A stretch of DNA of 64,000 nucleotides from G963665215 sp963665215 (GTDB lineage Bacteria > Chloroflexota > Dehalococcoidia > Lucifugimonadales > CAUZJF01). The notes beneath the pieces are model-generated. The model ran no database searches and was not told the DNA's origin. It saw only the letters and a list, made by a program, of their open reading frames with translations. Below, piece after piece: positions 54,956 to 63,830 of the stretch. The DNA lies in contig CAXXWW010000013.1 in the NCBI GenBank assembly GCA_963665215.2, forward strand, positions 1-64,000, written 5' to 3'. Made by a program: the position numbers and the translations under genes. Position 1 is the first letter of the stretch. The number at the start of each line of letters is the position of its first letter.

Positions 54956-55393
54956 TTCTCCTCCTCCAGGCGAGCGCACGATTAGTCTCCGGCGGGTAAC
55001 GGCGCCTCTCCCCAGCGCGGTAATCACCGCTCGGCCGCGCCCGCCATGCATGCGGTCTACGCTACTATGCGACGATCTCTTACATACCAGCCTCAGGGCG
55101 AGCACCGGGTCCCGGCTATGCCGGTGGAGGCCCAGCCTGTGCCGCGCCTCAGTGCGCCGTGAAACCCCACCGCATCGCTCCAAGACAGGCGCGGTGCCAC
55201 TGCGATGCCTCAGTTGAGGAGGATGCCGCCGACGGCGCCAAAATGCGTCTAAGGGAATCGACCGTCAGACACACGGTCGGATTGCTGGGTGGAGATACCG
55301 CATTATATTAGTAGCGGTCCACCCGCCCAAAAAGAAGGGTACCCGGCGTTTGAGCCATCCTCGCGAAGTTTATGCTTATTGTAACGCCCTGGG
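54956..55393. other. Gap without a recognisable gene
   Basis: About 440 bases between divergent mutM and the response-regulator gene. It should contain both promoters. The spurious N-terminal part of the mutM frame lies here. Nothing else stands out. Confidence 0.4.
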
Positions 55394-56062
55394 GTGATTG
55401 GCGTGAACGGCATCACGGTCCTCATAGTCGAAGACGAGCACCTGTTCCGCCAGTTGCTGATATCACAGCTGTCGGGCCACCCGGAGGTCACGGTGGTGGG
55501 CGACGCGTCAAGCGGCCAGGAGGCTATCGAGAAAGCCGACAGCCTCAAGCCCGATGTGATCCTCATGGACATCGAGCTGGGGAGCGGCCCTAACGGTATC
55601 GCAGCGGCAACCACTATCAGATCGGCCGAGCCGACCACCGGCATTGTGCTGCTATCTATGCACAAGGACCGGCAGTACCTCAGCGCAACGATTGCGGACC
55701 AGGCCGCCGGTTGGTCCTATCTGCTCAAAAAGAACGTCCGGGATGCGGAGATGCTGGTGCGGGCCATCAAGGGTTCGTCATGGGGAATGGTGGTCGTTGA
55801 CGCGGAGCTTACAGATGAACTGAGGCCCAGAGCGGACACCCCTCTGGGCAGTATGACGGACGAGCAGCTCAAGCTCCTCGAGCTGTTGGCCCAGGGGTAT
55901 ACAGACGCCGCAATAGCTACAAAACTGCATTTCACCGATGGGGAGGCCGTGCAAGAGCGTCTGGAAGCCATCTACCAAACTCTGGGCATTGAGTCGGATG
56001 GGGCGGTGAAGCCTCGGGTCAAGGCGGTTGTCGCCTATCTGGGACAGTCTCGCAGCCGCTAA
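55394..56062 (+). CDS. NarL-type response regulator
   Basis: The 222-aa protein has a receiver domain with the acidic pocket in VEDEH, the phospho-acceptor Asp59 in VILMDIELGSG, the Ser/Thr of VLLSMHKD and Lys in LLKKN. The C-terminal LuxR-like HTH is weak: MTDEQLKLLELLAQGYTDAA, then IATKLHFTDGEAVQERLEAI. No sensor kinase is next to it, so it is an orphan here. GTG 55394 is used; GTG 55403 is possible. The next gene is a broken transposase. Confidence 0.88.
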   Translation: MIGVNGITVLIVEDEHLFRQLLISQLSGHPEVTVVGDASSGQEAIEKADSLKPDVILMDIELGSGPNGIAAATTIRSAEPTTGIVLLSMHKDRQYLSATIADQAAGWSYLLKKNVRDAEMLVRAIKGSSWGMVVVDAELTDELRPRADTPLGSMTDEQLKLLELLAQGYTDAAIATKLHFTDGEAVQERLEAIYQTLGIESDGAVKPRVKAVVAYLGQSRSR

Positions 56063-56493
56063 GTGGGCCGCGCAACGTCCAGTCGGGAGGAAGCGGGGGT
56101 GAGGTCCAGGCTGGCAGGGAGGGCAAGGCCGTCGGCATTCAAGGGGCGGGGGTGCAGCCACGTTTCGGGGAGCTTCCAGTGCCTTCGCGACAGGAGAAGA
56201 GCCTTGCAGTATGGCATTCCCTATAGGTGCTCCGTCTCCCCCTGACACTGGGCCCCAGCTGGTGTCACAAATAGGACACGCAGCGCGCGCGGTGGAAATT
56301 GCTCGGGACGTCCGATGATCAAGGTGATGATAGTAGCCCACATTTCCCAGATCAGCCCCGTGGGTGCGTTGTAATCCGGTAAGAGTGCTGCCTATTTGAG
56401 CCGCATACCTGGGCATTATGGGCAGTGTGGGTGCTAGACTGGCCGAGCTAGCGGGTCTAGTTCTGGATACCGCAATCTCGCTGGAGGCACCCA
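56063..56493. other. Gap, probably the left end of the broken IS1380 copy
   Basis: About 430 bases without a gene. The left terminus of the damaged IS1380 element should lie in this stretch, but no inverted repeat matching its right side could be found by eye. Confidence 0.35.
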
Positions 56494-57768
56494 ATGGGTG
56501 AAAGCTCCGACACCCCTTTGAAGCTCCAATTCGACCGCAGAGTCCGCCTGGATTTTCGTGGCGCTACCATCACCTCGGACGCCGGACTCCTGGCATGCCG
56601 CGAGCTTGATGCCGCTCTGGGGCTCACAGAGACAGCCAACGATTATATCCATGAAAGCCGCACCGGCCGCAATGTGCAACACCCGCTGTTGCCCTTGCTC
56701 AGACAATCGGTGTACAGCCGTCTTGCTGGCTACGAGGACACCAACGATGCTGAACGGCTGGCCCAGGACCCCGCCATGCGAGTCATCGTTGGACGGCGAG
56801 GCCCCGAGAGACAAGCAGCAAGCACCAATACCATGAGCCGGTTCGAGACGGAGGTGTTAACCGAAGAGGAGAACCTGGAAGGGTTGGCTCGTATGAACGC
56901 TCAGTGGGTGGATGGGGCTATGGCCCACACACCTCACCGGAGGGTGATCCTGGACATGGATAGCTCAGAGAGCCGGGCCACGGAGAACAGGAGGGTGCGG
57001 CCTACAACGGACACTTTGGCTGCGTGTGCTATCACCCGATCTTTGTCTTCAACCAGTTCGGGGACTGCGAGGGGGCCATGCTGCGCCCTGGCAATGTTCA
57101 TAGCGCGCACGACTGGCGGGAAGTGCTGGAGCCCATCATGGCGCGCTATGAACGGACGGGAGTGCGCCGGTACTTCAGGGCCGATGCCGCCTTCGCCAAG
57201 CCGGAGGTCTACGAGTACCTGGAGGAGCAGCGCGTCCTCTACGCTATCAGGCTCCCCAGCAACGAGGTGCTTCAATGGGAGATCGCCCCTCTGTTGAGGA
57301 GGCCGGTGGGAAGGCCGCCGAGGAAAGCCATCATCTGGTACGACGACTTCTGGTACCAGGCGGGGAGTTGGGACCGCCCCCGGCGGGTGGTAGCCAAGGT
57401 GGAGTGGCACCAGGGTGAGCTGTTCCCTCGAGTGGGCTTCATCGTCACCAATATGTCGGCTGGCCCCGAGGGGGTAGTGCATTTCTACAATGGCAGAGGT
57501 ACTGCCGAGCAGTGGATCAAGGAAGGTAAATACGCCCTGAACTGGACGCGGCTCTCGTGTCACAGGTTCGTTGCTAACCAGGTGAGGCTGTGGCTGTTTG
57601 TACTGGCCTACAACCTGGGCAACTTCATGAGAAGGCTGACTTTGCCAGAGTCAGTGAAGCACTGGTCACTGCGAAGTCAGAAGTGGCTCCGGAAATCTGA
57701 ACAGGGGGATAAGTGGAATCGCTGCCTGATTGAGGGCATGATAGTGCTCTCGGAGACAGGAGCGAGAG

Positions 57769-58074
57769 ATGAGCAGACGACCCGGCCGTAACCACTCGGC
57801 AGAGTTCAAGGCGAAGGTGGCTCTTGCCGCAGTGCGCGGCGACCGGACACTTTCGGAGCTGGCAAGCCAGTTCGATGTGCACCCGAACCAGATCACGCAA
57901 TGGAAGACCCAGTTGCTGGATCGGGCGGCGCAGTTATTTGGGGCCGGGACAGGGCAGGCTGAAAAGCCGGTAGATATGAAGGTCCTTCACGCTAAGATCG
58001 GTGAGCTTGCGTTGGAGAACGATTTTTTAGAGGCCGCGCTCACGAAGGCGGGATTGCCGGGCGCAAGGCGATGA
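57769..58074 (+). CDS. IS3-family transposase OrfA
   Basis: The 101-aa product is the HTH subunit: RRPGRNHSAEFKAKVALAAV, then RGDRTLSELASQFDVHPNQI (helix-turn-helix), and a leucine-zipper-like KIGELALENDFLEAALTKAG at the end. In IS3 elements it is made alone or fused to OrfB by ribosomal slippage. Here orfB begins inside its last codons (ATGA overlap), so translational coupling may replace or add to a frameshift. Confidence 0.92.
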   Translation: MSRRPGRNHSAEFKAKVALAAVRGDRTLSELASQFDVHPNQITQWKTQLLDRAAQLFGAGTGQAEKPVDMKVLHAKIGELALENDFLEAALTKAGLPGARR

Positions 58075-58898
58075 TCGACCGCGATCACAAGCTGCCTCTC
58101 GCCCGCCAGGCAAAGGCAGTGGGCATCAGCCGCGGGAGCATCTACTACCGGCCACGGCCGGTGGGCGAAGCCGGTCTCGGGCTGATGCGCCGCATCGATG
58201 AGCTGCACCTTGAGTATCCGTTTGCAGGCAGTAGGATGATGCGAGGCCTGCTCCGCCAGGAGGGACTCTCCTCCGGGCGTAGACACATCGCCACACTGAT
58301 GCGGCGGATGGGCATCGAGGCGCTGTACCGCAAGCCCAACACCAGCCGGCGACGGCCCGGCCATACGGTGTATCCGTACCTGCTGCGCGGGCTTGAGGTG
58401 AGCAGGCCCAACCAGGTGTGGGCAATGGATATCACGTACATTCCGATGGCCAGGGGGTTCGTGTACCTAGCCGCAGTGATGGACTGGCATAGCCGCAAGG
58501 TGCTGGCCTGGCGGGTATCGGTCACAATGGACACAGACTTCTGCGTGGAGGCGCTCGAAGAATCCCTGGGACGCCACGGCGCGCCGGAGATATTCAACAC
58601 AGATCAGGGAAGCCAGTTCACAAGTGACGCCTTCACCGGCCTGCTGAAAGCCAATGGGATCCAGATCAGCATGGACGGGAAGGGAAGCTGGAAGGATAAT
58701 GTGTTCGTCGAACGGCTGTGGAAGAGCGTCAAGTACGAGGAGGTGTACCTGAGAGCCTACGAATCGGTCCCGGAAGCCAGAACTGGCCTCGGGCGGTACT
58801 TCGAGTTTTACAATGCCGGACGGCCCCATTCGAGCCTTGGGGGAATGACGCCGGACCAGTTCTTTGACAGAGCGCCTGCCGAGTCCGCGGCGGCCTAA
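58071..58898 (+). CDS. IS3-family transposase OrfB (DDE integrase domain)
   Basis: The 275-aa product has the HTH_21 region SRMMRGLLRQEGLSSGRRHI and the rve core: VWAMDITYIPMARGFVYLA (first Asp), IFNTDQGSQFTSDAF (second Asp) and KGSWKDNVFVERLWKSVKYE (catalytic Glu). FEFYNAGRPHSSLGGMTPD closes the domain. It is intact, so this IS3 copy could be active even though its host IS1380 is dead. Confidence 0.94.
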   Translation: MIDRDHKLPLARQAKAVGISRGSIYYRPRPVGEAGLGLMRRIDELHLEYPFAGSRMMRGLLRQEGLSSGRRHIATLMRRMGIEALYRKPNTSRRRPGHTVYPYLLRGLEVSRPNQVWAMDITYIPMARGFVYLAAVMDWHSRKVLAWRVSVTMDTDFCVEALEESLGRHGAPEIFNTDQGSQFTSDAFTGLLKANGIQISMDGKGSWKDNVFVERLWKSVKYEEVYLRAYESVPEARTGLGRYFEFYNAGRPHSSLGGMTPDQFFDRAPAESAAA

Positions 58899-59113
58899 CG
58901 CACGGCAGCGCGATTCCACTTATCAAACCGGGCAGCGCTGTTCAGACAAACGAGACCACCTCTGTGTTCAGACCAAGCTCATCAAGATGGGTGGACGTCT
59001 GATGCGGCATGCCAGGAGGTTGGTGTTTCAGCTTGCCTAGGTGGCAGTGTCCCGGGAGATATTCCGGCAAGTGTTGGAGCGTATCGCCGGGCTCCATCCA
59101 GCACCAGGGTAGC

Positions 59114-59546
59114 GATTATCCTTGAGGTCATCAGAGGTGAAGAGAGGCAACCAAGGGCGAGGTGCGTGCCCGGAGATTTGAAGGGAGTGCAAACGTGGTG
59201 AAAGCCACCTCCGCTGCCTGGGGCCGCTAACTCACCACGCCGAGAGATGGTTTTGTACGCTCGATGGGATGGTTGACGGCATCCGTGAGTGATACTAAGA
59301 TGGCTCTCGTCGAGGATGGTACCTTGCTTGGACCCAGGCGGTTTGATATGGGTAATTCCGGCTCAAAGGTGTGCCCGCCATCAAGCTCGGTCAACCTTGA
59401 TTCTCTCGTAAAAAGTCTGTGTAGGTTGAATTAGAACAAACGTACCCACACCTGGGTACAATATACAGTCTCTGTTCCGCACACTACCCCAACATACGGT
59501 AGCGCGCAGATGTGCTAAATCGCTGGAACTTCCTCAAAACGGGTTT
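59114..59546. other. Gap without a recognisable gene
   Basis: About 430 bases between the end of the broken IS1380 transposase and the TolB-like gene. The right terminus of the IS1380 remnant probably lies here. No gene-like frame is present. Confidence 0.35.
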
Positions 59547-60692
59547 TTACGAGGGAATCAACCTTGTCTGCTCGGCGCCGTCGGCGTTCATCACGTATAG
59601 CTCCTGCACTCCGTCGCGCCACGACCAGAAGGCGATTTTGCTGCCATCGGGCGACCATCGCGCGAGATCGTCGGTAGACTCGTGCTTTGTCAGGTTGGTG
59701 AGCCCGGAGCCGTCCGCGGCTATAGTGCAGACCTCCCAGTTCTCGTCCAGGAGACACCCGAAGGCTATGGTAGTCCCATCCGGAGACCACGCGGGCAGCA
59801 CCCCGTCCGTTAGATATGTGTTCGAGGCGTCTTCCAGATCGGCTGTCCAAAGCTGGAGCTGGAGTTGAAGCCCTATCTTCATGTAGGCAAGCCGCTTACC
59901 GTCGGGGGACCACGGATTGTGCGACAGGAAGCCGCCATAGCCTGAGTCGACCAGCACTTGGTCCGTGCCGTCAGAATCGACCACATACAGCCCGGCATTT
60001 CCGCCAGCGACCGTGTCTGATGACAAGAAGCTGATGCGCACCCCGTCAGGCGACCAGTGGGGCCTGTACTGCTGGGACCCCGTGAACTGGGTCAGGCGGC
60101 GCTGGTCGGAGCCGTCACCGTTCATGACGTAAATCTCCGAGTCGCCATCTCGCTCGGAGCGAAATACGATCCGGCCGCCGTCGGGAGACCACTTCGGGAC
60201 TCGGTCTTTCGCCGTGTTATGGGTGAGCTGGGTCAGAGCGGTACCATCTTGGCTCATTACATAAATGTCGTCATCCCCGTCGCGACGCGATTGGAACACG
60301 ATGAGCTGGGGCTTCGGTGTCGGGGTAGCCGTGGGCTCAGGCGTGAGCGTGGCTGTGGGCTCAGGACTGGGCGTAGCCGTCGGCTCAGGCGTGGGTGTGG
60401 CCGTCGGTATGGGCGTGGGCGTGGGCGTCGGCATGGGCATGGGCGTGGCCGTAGCCGTCGGCTCAGGCGTGGGCGTGACCGTCGGTATCGGCGTGGGCGT
60501 GGCCGTCGGCGGTGGCGTGGGCGTGGCCGCCGGCGGTGGCGTGGCCTGAGGGGGCGCGGCAAGTACGCCGAGCGCCGGGAGCGCAGTGGGGGCGGTCGCG
60601 ACGGCCGGCGCCGCCGTAGTCCCGACCTCGCCACAAGCCGCGGCCAGCACCCCAAACAGCGTAATACAGACGAGGCCGCTCCAGCCGTTCAT
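59547..60692 (-). CDS. TolB-like beta-propeller lipoprotein with Pro/Thr linker
   Basis: The 381-aa exported protein has a signal peptide with lipobox VLAAAC (Cys20). A long low-complexity linker (about 45-128) follows, made of TPTPxPTATP repeats. The C-terminal ~250 residues are a six-bladed TolB/WD40-like propeller: repeats such as DIYVMSQDGTALTQLTHN and EIYVMNGDGSDQRRLTQF, each followed by PxWSPDGxxIxF. The linker should hold the propeller away from the membrane. The GC-rich repeat explains the Arg/Gly-rich shadow frames on the other strand. Ligand unknown. Confidence 0.88.
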   Translation of the reverse strand: MNGWSGLVCITLFGVLAAACGEVGTTAAPAVATAPTALPALGVLAAPPQATPPPAATPTPPPTATPTPIPTVTPTPEPTATATPMPMPTPTPTPIPTATPTPEPTATPSPEPTATLTPEPTATPTPKPQLIVFQSRRDGDDDIYVMSQDGTALTQLTHNTAKDRVPKWSPDGGRIVFRSERDGDSEIYVMNGDGSDQRRLTQFTGSQQYRPHWSPDGVRISFLSSDTVAGGNAGLYVVDSDGTDQVLVDSGYGGFLSHNPWSPDGKRLAYMKIGLQLQLQLWTADLEDASNTYLTDGVLPAWSPDGTTIAFGCLLDENWEVCTIAADGSGLTNLTKHESTDDLARWSPDGSKIAFWSWRDGVQELYVMNADGAEQTRLIPS

Positions 60693-60917
60693 TGGCGGGT
60701 CCCGATCAAGCTCCTCGAACCACAGGTGGTGGTCTTTGCTAGTTACTGGAGTAGGGTGACGCGCCCACGGCGGCGGCAGGGCTTTTGGCGAGCACGAGTG
60801 ACGTGTCTATACTACCACTCGTCGGGTCCGCGTCGCCCACGACGATCCGGGCTCTCAACGGCGCGTAGAGGCCGAGCAGCAGCTCAAAGGTCGAAATAGG
60901 AGAAGGCGGGAGCTTTT

Positions 60918-61994
60918 CTAGGTCGGGTGCCTTTCTTGCTCCAGCCACTCGATCCATTTGCCATGGGCCTGGTAGTAGGCCAACAAAGTGCCGCTGTGGG
61001 TGCCGTCTCTATGCTCAAACACCTCGAGCTGTGGGCTCGGCTGGCCCCACTGCCACTCCAATGAGACCCGGAACACCTCTCGACTTGACGCGTGTTCTGA
61101 CAGGAGTGAATAGAGCCGCCCTCGCTGGTCGCCCGAGAACTGGTTCAGCGTGTGCGAATGGAAGACGCACAGGGCGGCCTCTCGAGGTACATCTTTCAAT
61201 ACGTCTGGCAGGGTGACCACGGCATCGCCGGCTACGAGCCTGGGTGGCTCGTGGCGCGCGACGTCGACGGCCCTTCGCAGCAACTCGGCCCGCTGGCGGT
61301 CCTCTGGCCAGACTAGCGCCTGTAGCCACTGCGTTGCGTCGGAGTCCCGAACGTCCACGGGGTTCACGTCCAGTCCTACGCGAAACTCAACTTCGGGGAG
61401 CCGCGCAGGGAACGGGGGAAGACGGCCCCCACGCAATTCGCACGAGACCTGAACGAGCGACCCTAGATCACCATACCTGCCGGCGTCTCCGTAGTCATAC
61501 CCGTAGCGGTCCCAGAGCAGGTTCAGGCCGGCGCTCGCCCCCACCTCGATAAGCGCCAGCGGTCTGCCTTGCGCCCTCTCCGCCACTATTCCGAATGCTG
61601 GGAGGAGGCACGCACAGCGGCCCACCTCGTTCGTCTGGAGGTAGCGAGTCGACACGAGTTCTTCGATCTCCCCTCGGTGCTCTAGACAGAAGGCCCGAAA
61701 GTGGGGATAGGGGTTCTCATCACTTTCGAAACTCCCTGAGAGGCTAGGGTAGAAGGCAGAAAGAGGGTGCTGCAACCCCTTGAGGAGCAAGAAATGGACT
61801 GCGCCGAACAGGAGGTTCGGGACCCACTGACCCTTCTGCGCGCCGGCCGCCAGGGCCAGCATCTCCTGGTCCTCGGCAATCCCTAGGGCAAGCCTCTCGT
61901 ACATAGGGGCGTAGCCGGGATACTCCGACCGCGCAGCCACTTTGAAGCTCTCCGAGAGGGCTCCGTACCGCGTCTCCGCGTGTCCAGTGCTCAA
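60918..61994 (-). CDS. DUF2332 family protein
   Basis: The 358-aa protein matches DUF2332: YPGYAPMYERLALGIAEDQE near the N-terminus, NLLFGAVHFLLLKG, LQTNEVGRCACLLPAF, and LALIEVGASAGLNLLWDRYG, a methyltransferase-like Gly-rich segment. C-terminal CVFHSHTLNQFS completes the pattern. No activity is established for the family; the EVGASAGLNLL segment suggests a nucleotide-like cofactor, by analogy only. A MITE-like element lies just upstream. Confidence 0.82.
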   Translation of the reverse strand: MSTGHAETRYGALSESFKVAARSEYPGYAPMYERLALGIAEDQEMLALAAGAQKGQWVPNLLFGAVHFLLLKGLQHPLSAFYPSLSGSFESDENPYPHFRAFCLEHRGEIEELVSTRYLQTNEVGRCACLLPAFGIVAERAQGRPLALIEVGASAGLNLLWDRYGYDYGDAGRYGDLGSLVQVSCELRGGRLPPFPARLPEVEFRVGLDVNPVDVRDSDATQWLQALVWPEDRQRAELLRRAVDVARHEPPRLVAGDAVVTLPDVLKDVPREAALCVFHSHTLNQFSGDQRGRLYSLLSEHASSREVFRVSLEWQWGQPSPQLEVFEHRDGTHSGTLLAYYQAHGKWIEWLEQERHPT

Positions 61995-62051
61995 GCCTGG
62001 ACTCCTGCGGCCTCGACACCACTGAATGTCAAATCATCATTTGTCTGGTAG

Positions 62052-62204
62052 CTAGTCGTTAATGACACCTGTTTTGACATGTCCGGCGGGAGAGTCCAGA
62101 GAGGGTTGCCACCCTCTCTGGCAGGGGCTTGGGGATTCCCCCAAACCCTTAGGGCGGGCGGGTGGGAAAAAGAACCCTTCATTTCCCCAGTAACTAACGA
62201 CTAG
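62052..62204. repeat. 153-bp MITE-like element
   Basis: The ends are perfect 10-bp inverted repeats, CTAGTCGTTA (62052-62061) and TAACGACTAG (62195-62204). Inside is a perfect 11-bp stem, CCAGAGAGGGT/ACCCTCTCTGG with a four-base loop (62095-62120). No coding frame. It lies between DUF2332 and rsfS. Confidence 0.7.
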
Positions 62205-62321
62205 ATGGCTCAGAAAGATCGTTTTCAGCGGGGAATGGGAGCGAACCGCCCCTTATCTGCGCCGTGGGGCAACCACCGGCTGAGGCCAGCGCCATGGGCG
62301 TGAACCAGGCAGACGCTCAGG

Positions 62322-62684
62322 TCACTGGATCCTGACGGCCTCAATCCCTCGAGACCAGGCCCCCTCAATGTGATAGAACTCGCGCTGCTCCGGCCGGAAA
62401 AGGTGCACGATCAGGTCGCTGAAGTCCAGCAAAACCCACCCGCCGTCGGCGGTGCCCTCCCTGTGGTGAATGCCGGCCCCCTGGGCCTTGAGCGCCTTTT
62501 CGATCTCCTGGGCGAGGTTGTTAAGCTGGCGTGCCGACTCCGCCGTCAGAATCACGAAGTAGTCTGCGAAGTGGCTAACCCCCCGAATGTCTAGCATGAC
62601 GACGTCCGAGGCCTGCCTATCCGATGCCACATCGACCGCAAGGCGGGCGTACTCACCGGGCTTGAGTATGGCCTTAGCTCCCAC
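62322..62684 (-). CDS. rsfS: Ribosomal silencing factor RsfS
   Basis: The 120-aa protein has the family core: DVVMLDIRGVSHFADYFVIL, TAESARQLNNLAQEIEKALK, and the end GGWVLLDFSDLIVHLFRPEQ followed by REFYHIEGAW. It binds ribosomal protein L14 and blocks subunit joining when nutrients are scarce. It is usually downstream of nadD, which is not present here; the window shows it alone. Confidence 0.95.
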   Translation of the reverse strand: MGAKAILKPGEYARLAVDVASDRQASDVVMLDIRGVSHFADYFVILTAESARQLNNLAQEIEKALKAQGAGIHHREGTADGGWVLLDFSDLIVHLFRPEQREFYHIEGAWSRGIEAVRIQ

Positions 62685-62977
62685 TGTCTCACATTATAGG
62701 TTCGGTACGGGAATCCGGTCAATGGCGCTCCATAGCTTTGGCCAAACCCGACCACGACTTGCCGCTTGAAAGGGAGTGAACGCCTGCGGCCCGCCTCTCA
62801 CCCCCGGTGGGCGCGCCCAGCACCCACGGCCCGAGCCCACCGGCGGCACCGCGGCCATAGCCAGCGGGGCGAGAAGGAGCATGGGACGAGAAGGAGCATG
62901 GGAATGGGACTGTAGTCCCAGGTACGGCGCATGCCGTATCATAGGTCGGTATTATGAAATCGCTGGAGGTCAACCAC

Positions 62978-63232
62978 ATGGCGAAATCAGGGCACACCCC
63001 GGGCCCCTGGCAGTACAACCCCCAGAGCGCAAACCGTGTTCTTGGACCAGGGGGACAGACGGTCGCCGCCACGTATGGAGGCAGGTTGGACGACGAGGAG
63101 CAGGTAGCCAACACTCGTCTGATCGCCTCCGCACCGGTGATGTACGACTACGTCGAGAAGAAGGCACTGGAGGGTGACCACGAGGCCCAGACCATTGTCG
63201 CCGGCGTCGAGAAGGGGGTAGACGCATCCTGA
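62978..63232 (+). CDS. Small HTPGPW-motif protein
   Basis: The 84-aa frame starts at ATG 62978 behind GCTGGAGGTC. It begins MAKSGHTPGPWQYNPQS and later has EEQVANTRLIASAPVMYDYV, the HTPGPW ... N-x-R-L-I-A-x-AP pattern common in small phage-related and environmental proteins of unknown role. Its C-terminal helix is acidic. Phage origin is possible but not shown; no other phage gene is near. Confidence 0.7.
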   Translation: MAKSGHTPGPWQYNPQSANRVLGPGGQTVAATYGGRLDDEEQVANTRLIASAPVMYDYVEKKALEGDHEAQTIVAGVEKGVDAS

Positions 63233-63302
63233 GTCCAATGCCACGGAGAACGCCGGGGGCGAGCGGGGGTCCGGCGGGCATCTGAACGCCAGGAGGACGT
63301 GG

Positions 63303-63566
63303 ATGTACTGGAGAAAGCGCGATTCTAGGGACGTCGTCGCTGTCCAGGCTATTCACGATGGCACGGGGTCCATCAATACACGCCTGTTCTTCAAGAGAGC
63401 AAGCTGGCTTCCCGTCAGCGTCGCGGCGCTGGAGCTTGACCCCGAGGTCAGCGAGGGAAGCCACATCCACGCAGCGGACGGCGCGCTCGAGGAGCTGTCC
63501 TGCTTCCTGGAGGGCGTCGGGACTATGTGGTTGGATGGAGAAGACCTGGCCTTCGCCGCCGGTTAG
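63303..63566 (+). pseudogene. Truncated cupin-domain protein
   Basis: ATG 63303 follows AGGAGG. The 87 aa (FKRASWLPVSVAALELDPEV, SEGSHIHAADGALEELSCFL and TMWLDGEDLAFAAG) match the first two-thirds of a cupin, including the HIH-x(4)-E-like motif 1. The frame stops exactly where the second metal-binding motif (PxGxxHxxxN) should begin, and I found no continuation in the other frames. The start and ribosome site are intact, so loss of the 3' part looks recent. Confidence 0.6.
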
Positions 63567-63830
63567 GCTTCGGGCCCTCAGAACCGGCTTGACCGCTCCT
63601 TTTGGCCGCAGTAACATCGGCCTTGATCAGAGCTCAGGGCGTGGGTTGCCCCGATCGGGCTGATATGGGGAATTCCCGTTATAGTGCGTTCTGGGGACGC
63701 CCGCAGTCTGACATGGGAGGTCCGGGTAGACACTGCACGGCTTCAGCGGGGAGGGGGGTAGGATATCCCCATGCGTACGCTAATCTATGTCGTCCCTTAC
63801 TGCCAAACAGCCATGTCCTATTGCGAGCTA

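Larger units (their letters stand above)
57678..58965 (+). mobile_element. IS3-family element nested in IS1380
   Basis: The ends are long imperfect inverted repeats: CAGAAGTGGCTCC ... CTGAACAG ... GATAAGTGGAATCG on the left, and the reverse complement of CAGAGGTGGTCTC ... CTGAACAG ... GATAAGTGGAATCG on the right. The outer transposase reading frame matches up again across it. The target-site duplication is unclear, so the borders are good to a few bases. Confidence 0.8.
56494..59113 (+). pseudogene. IS1380-family transposase, frameshifted, split by IS3 and stopped
   Basis: Part 1 (56494 to about 56975) reads LDFRGATITSDAGLLACREL and ILDMDSSES. After a one-base loss near 56973 the rest continues in the next frame: CYHPIFVFNQFGDCEGAMLR, RRYFRADAAFAKPEVYEYLE, IVTNMSAGPEGVVHFYNGRG and KYALNWTRLSCHRFV. 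The frame is cut at about 57677 by an IS3 element and resumes after 58965 with VQTKLIKMGGRLMRHARR. There a TAG (59039-59041) falls in place of a sense codon; the reading then runs to a final stop at 59111-59113. Three separate lesions show it is dead. Confidence 0.88.

Noticed and set aside
60057..60899. A 280-aa Arg/Gly-rich plus-strand ORF and a 132-aa Arg/Pro-rich minus-strand ORF
   Set aside because: Both are out-of-frame shadows of the Pro/Thr repeat linker of the TolB-like lipoprotein.
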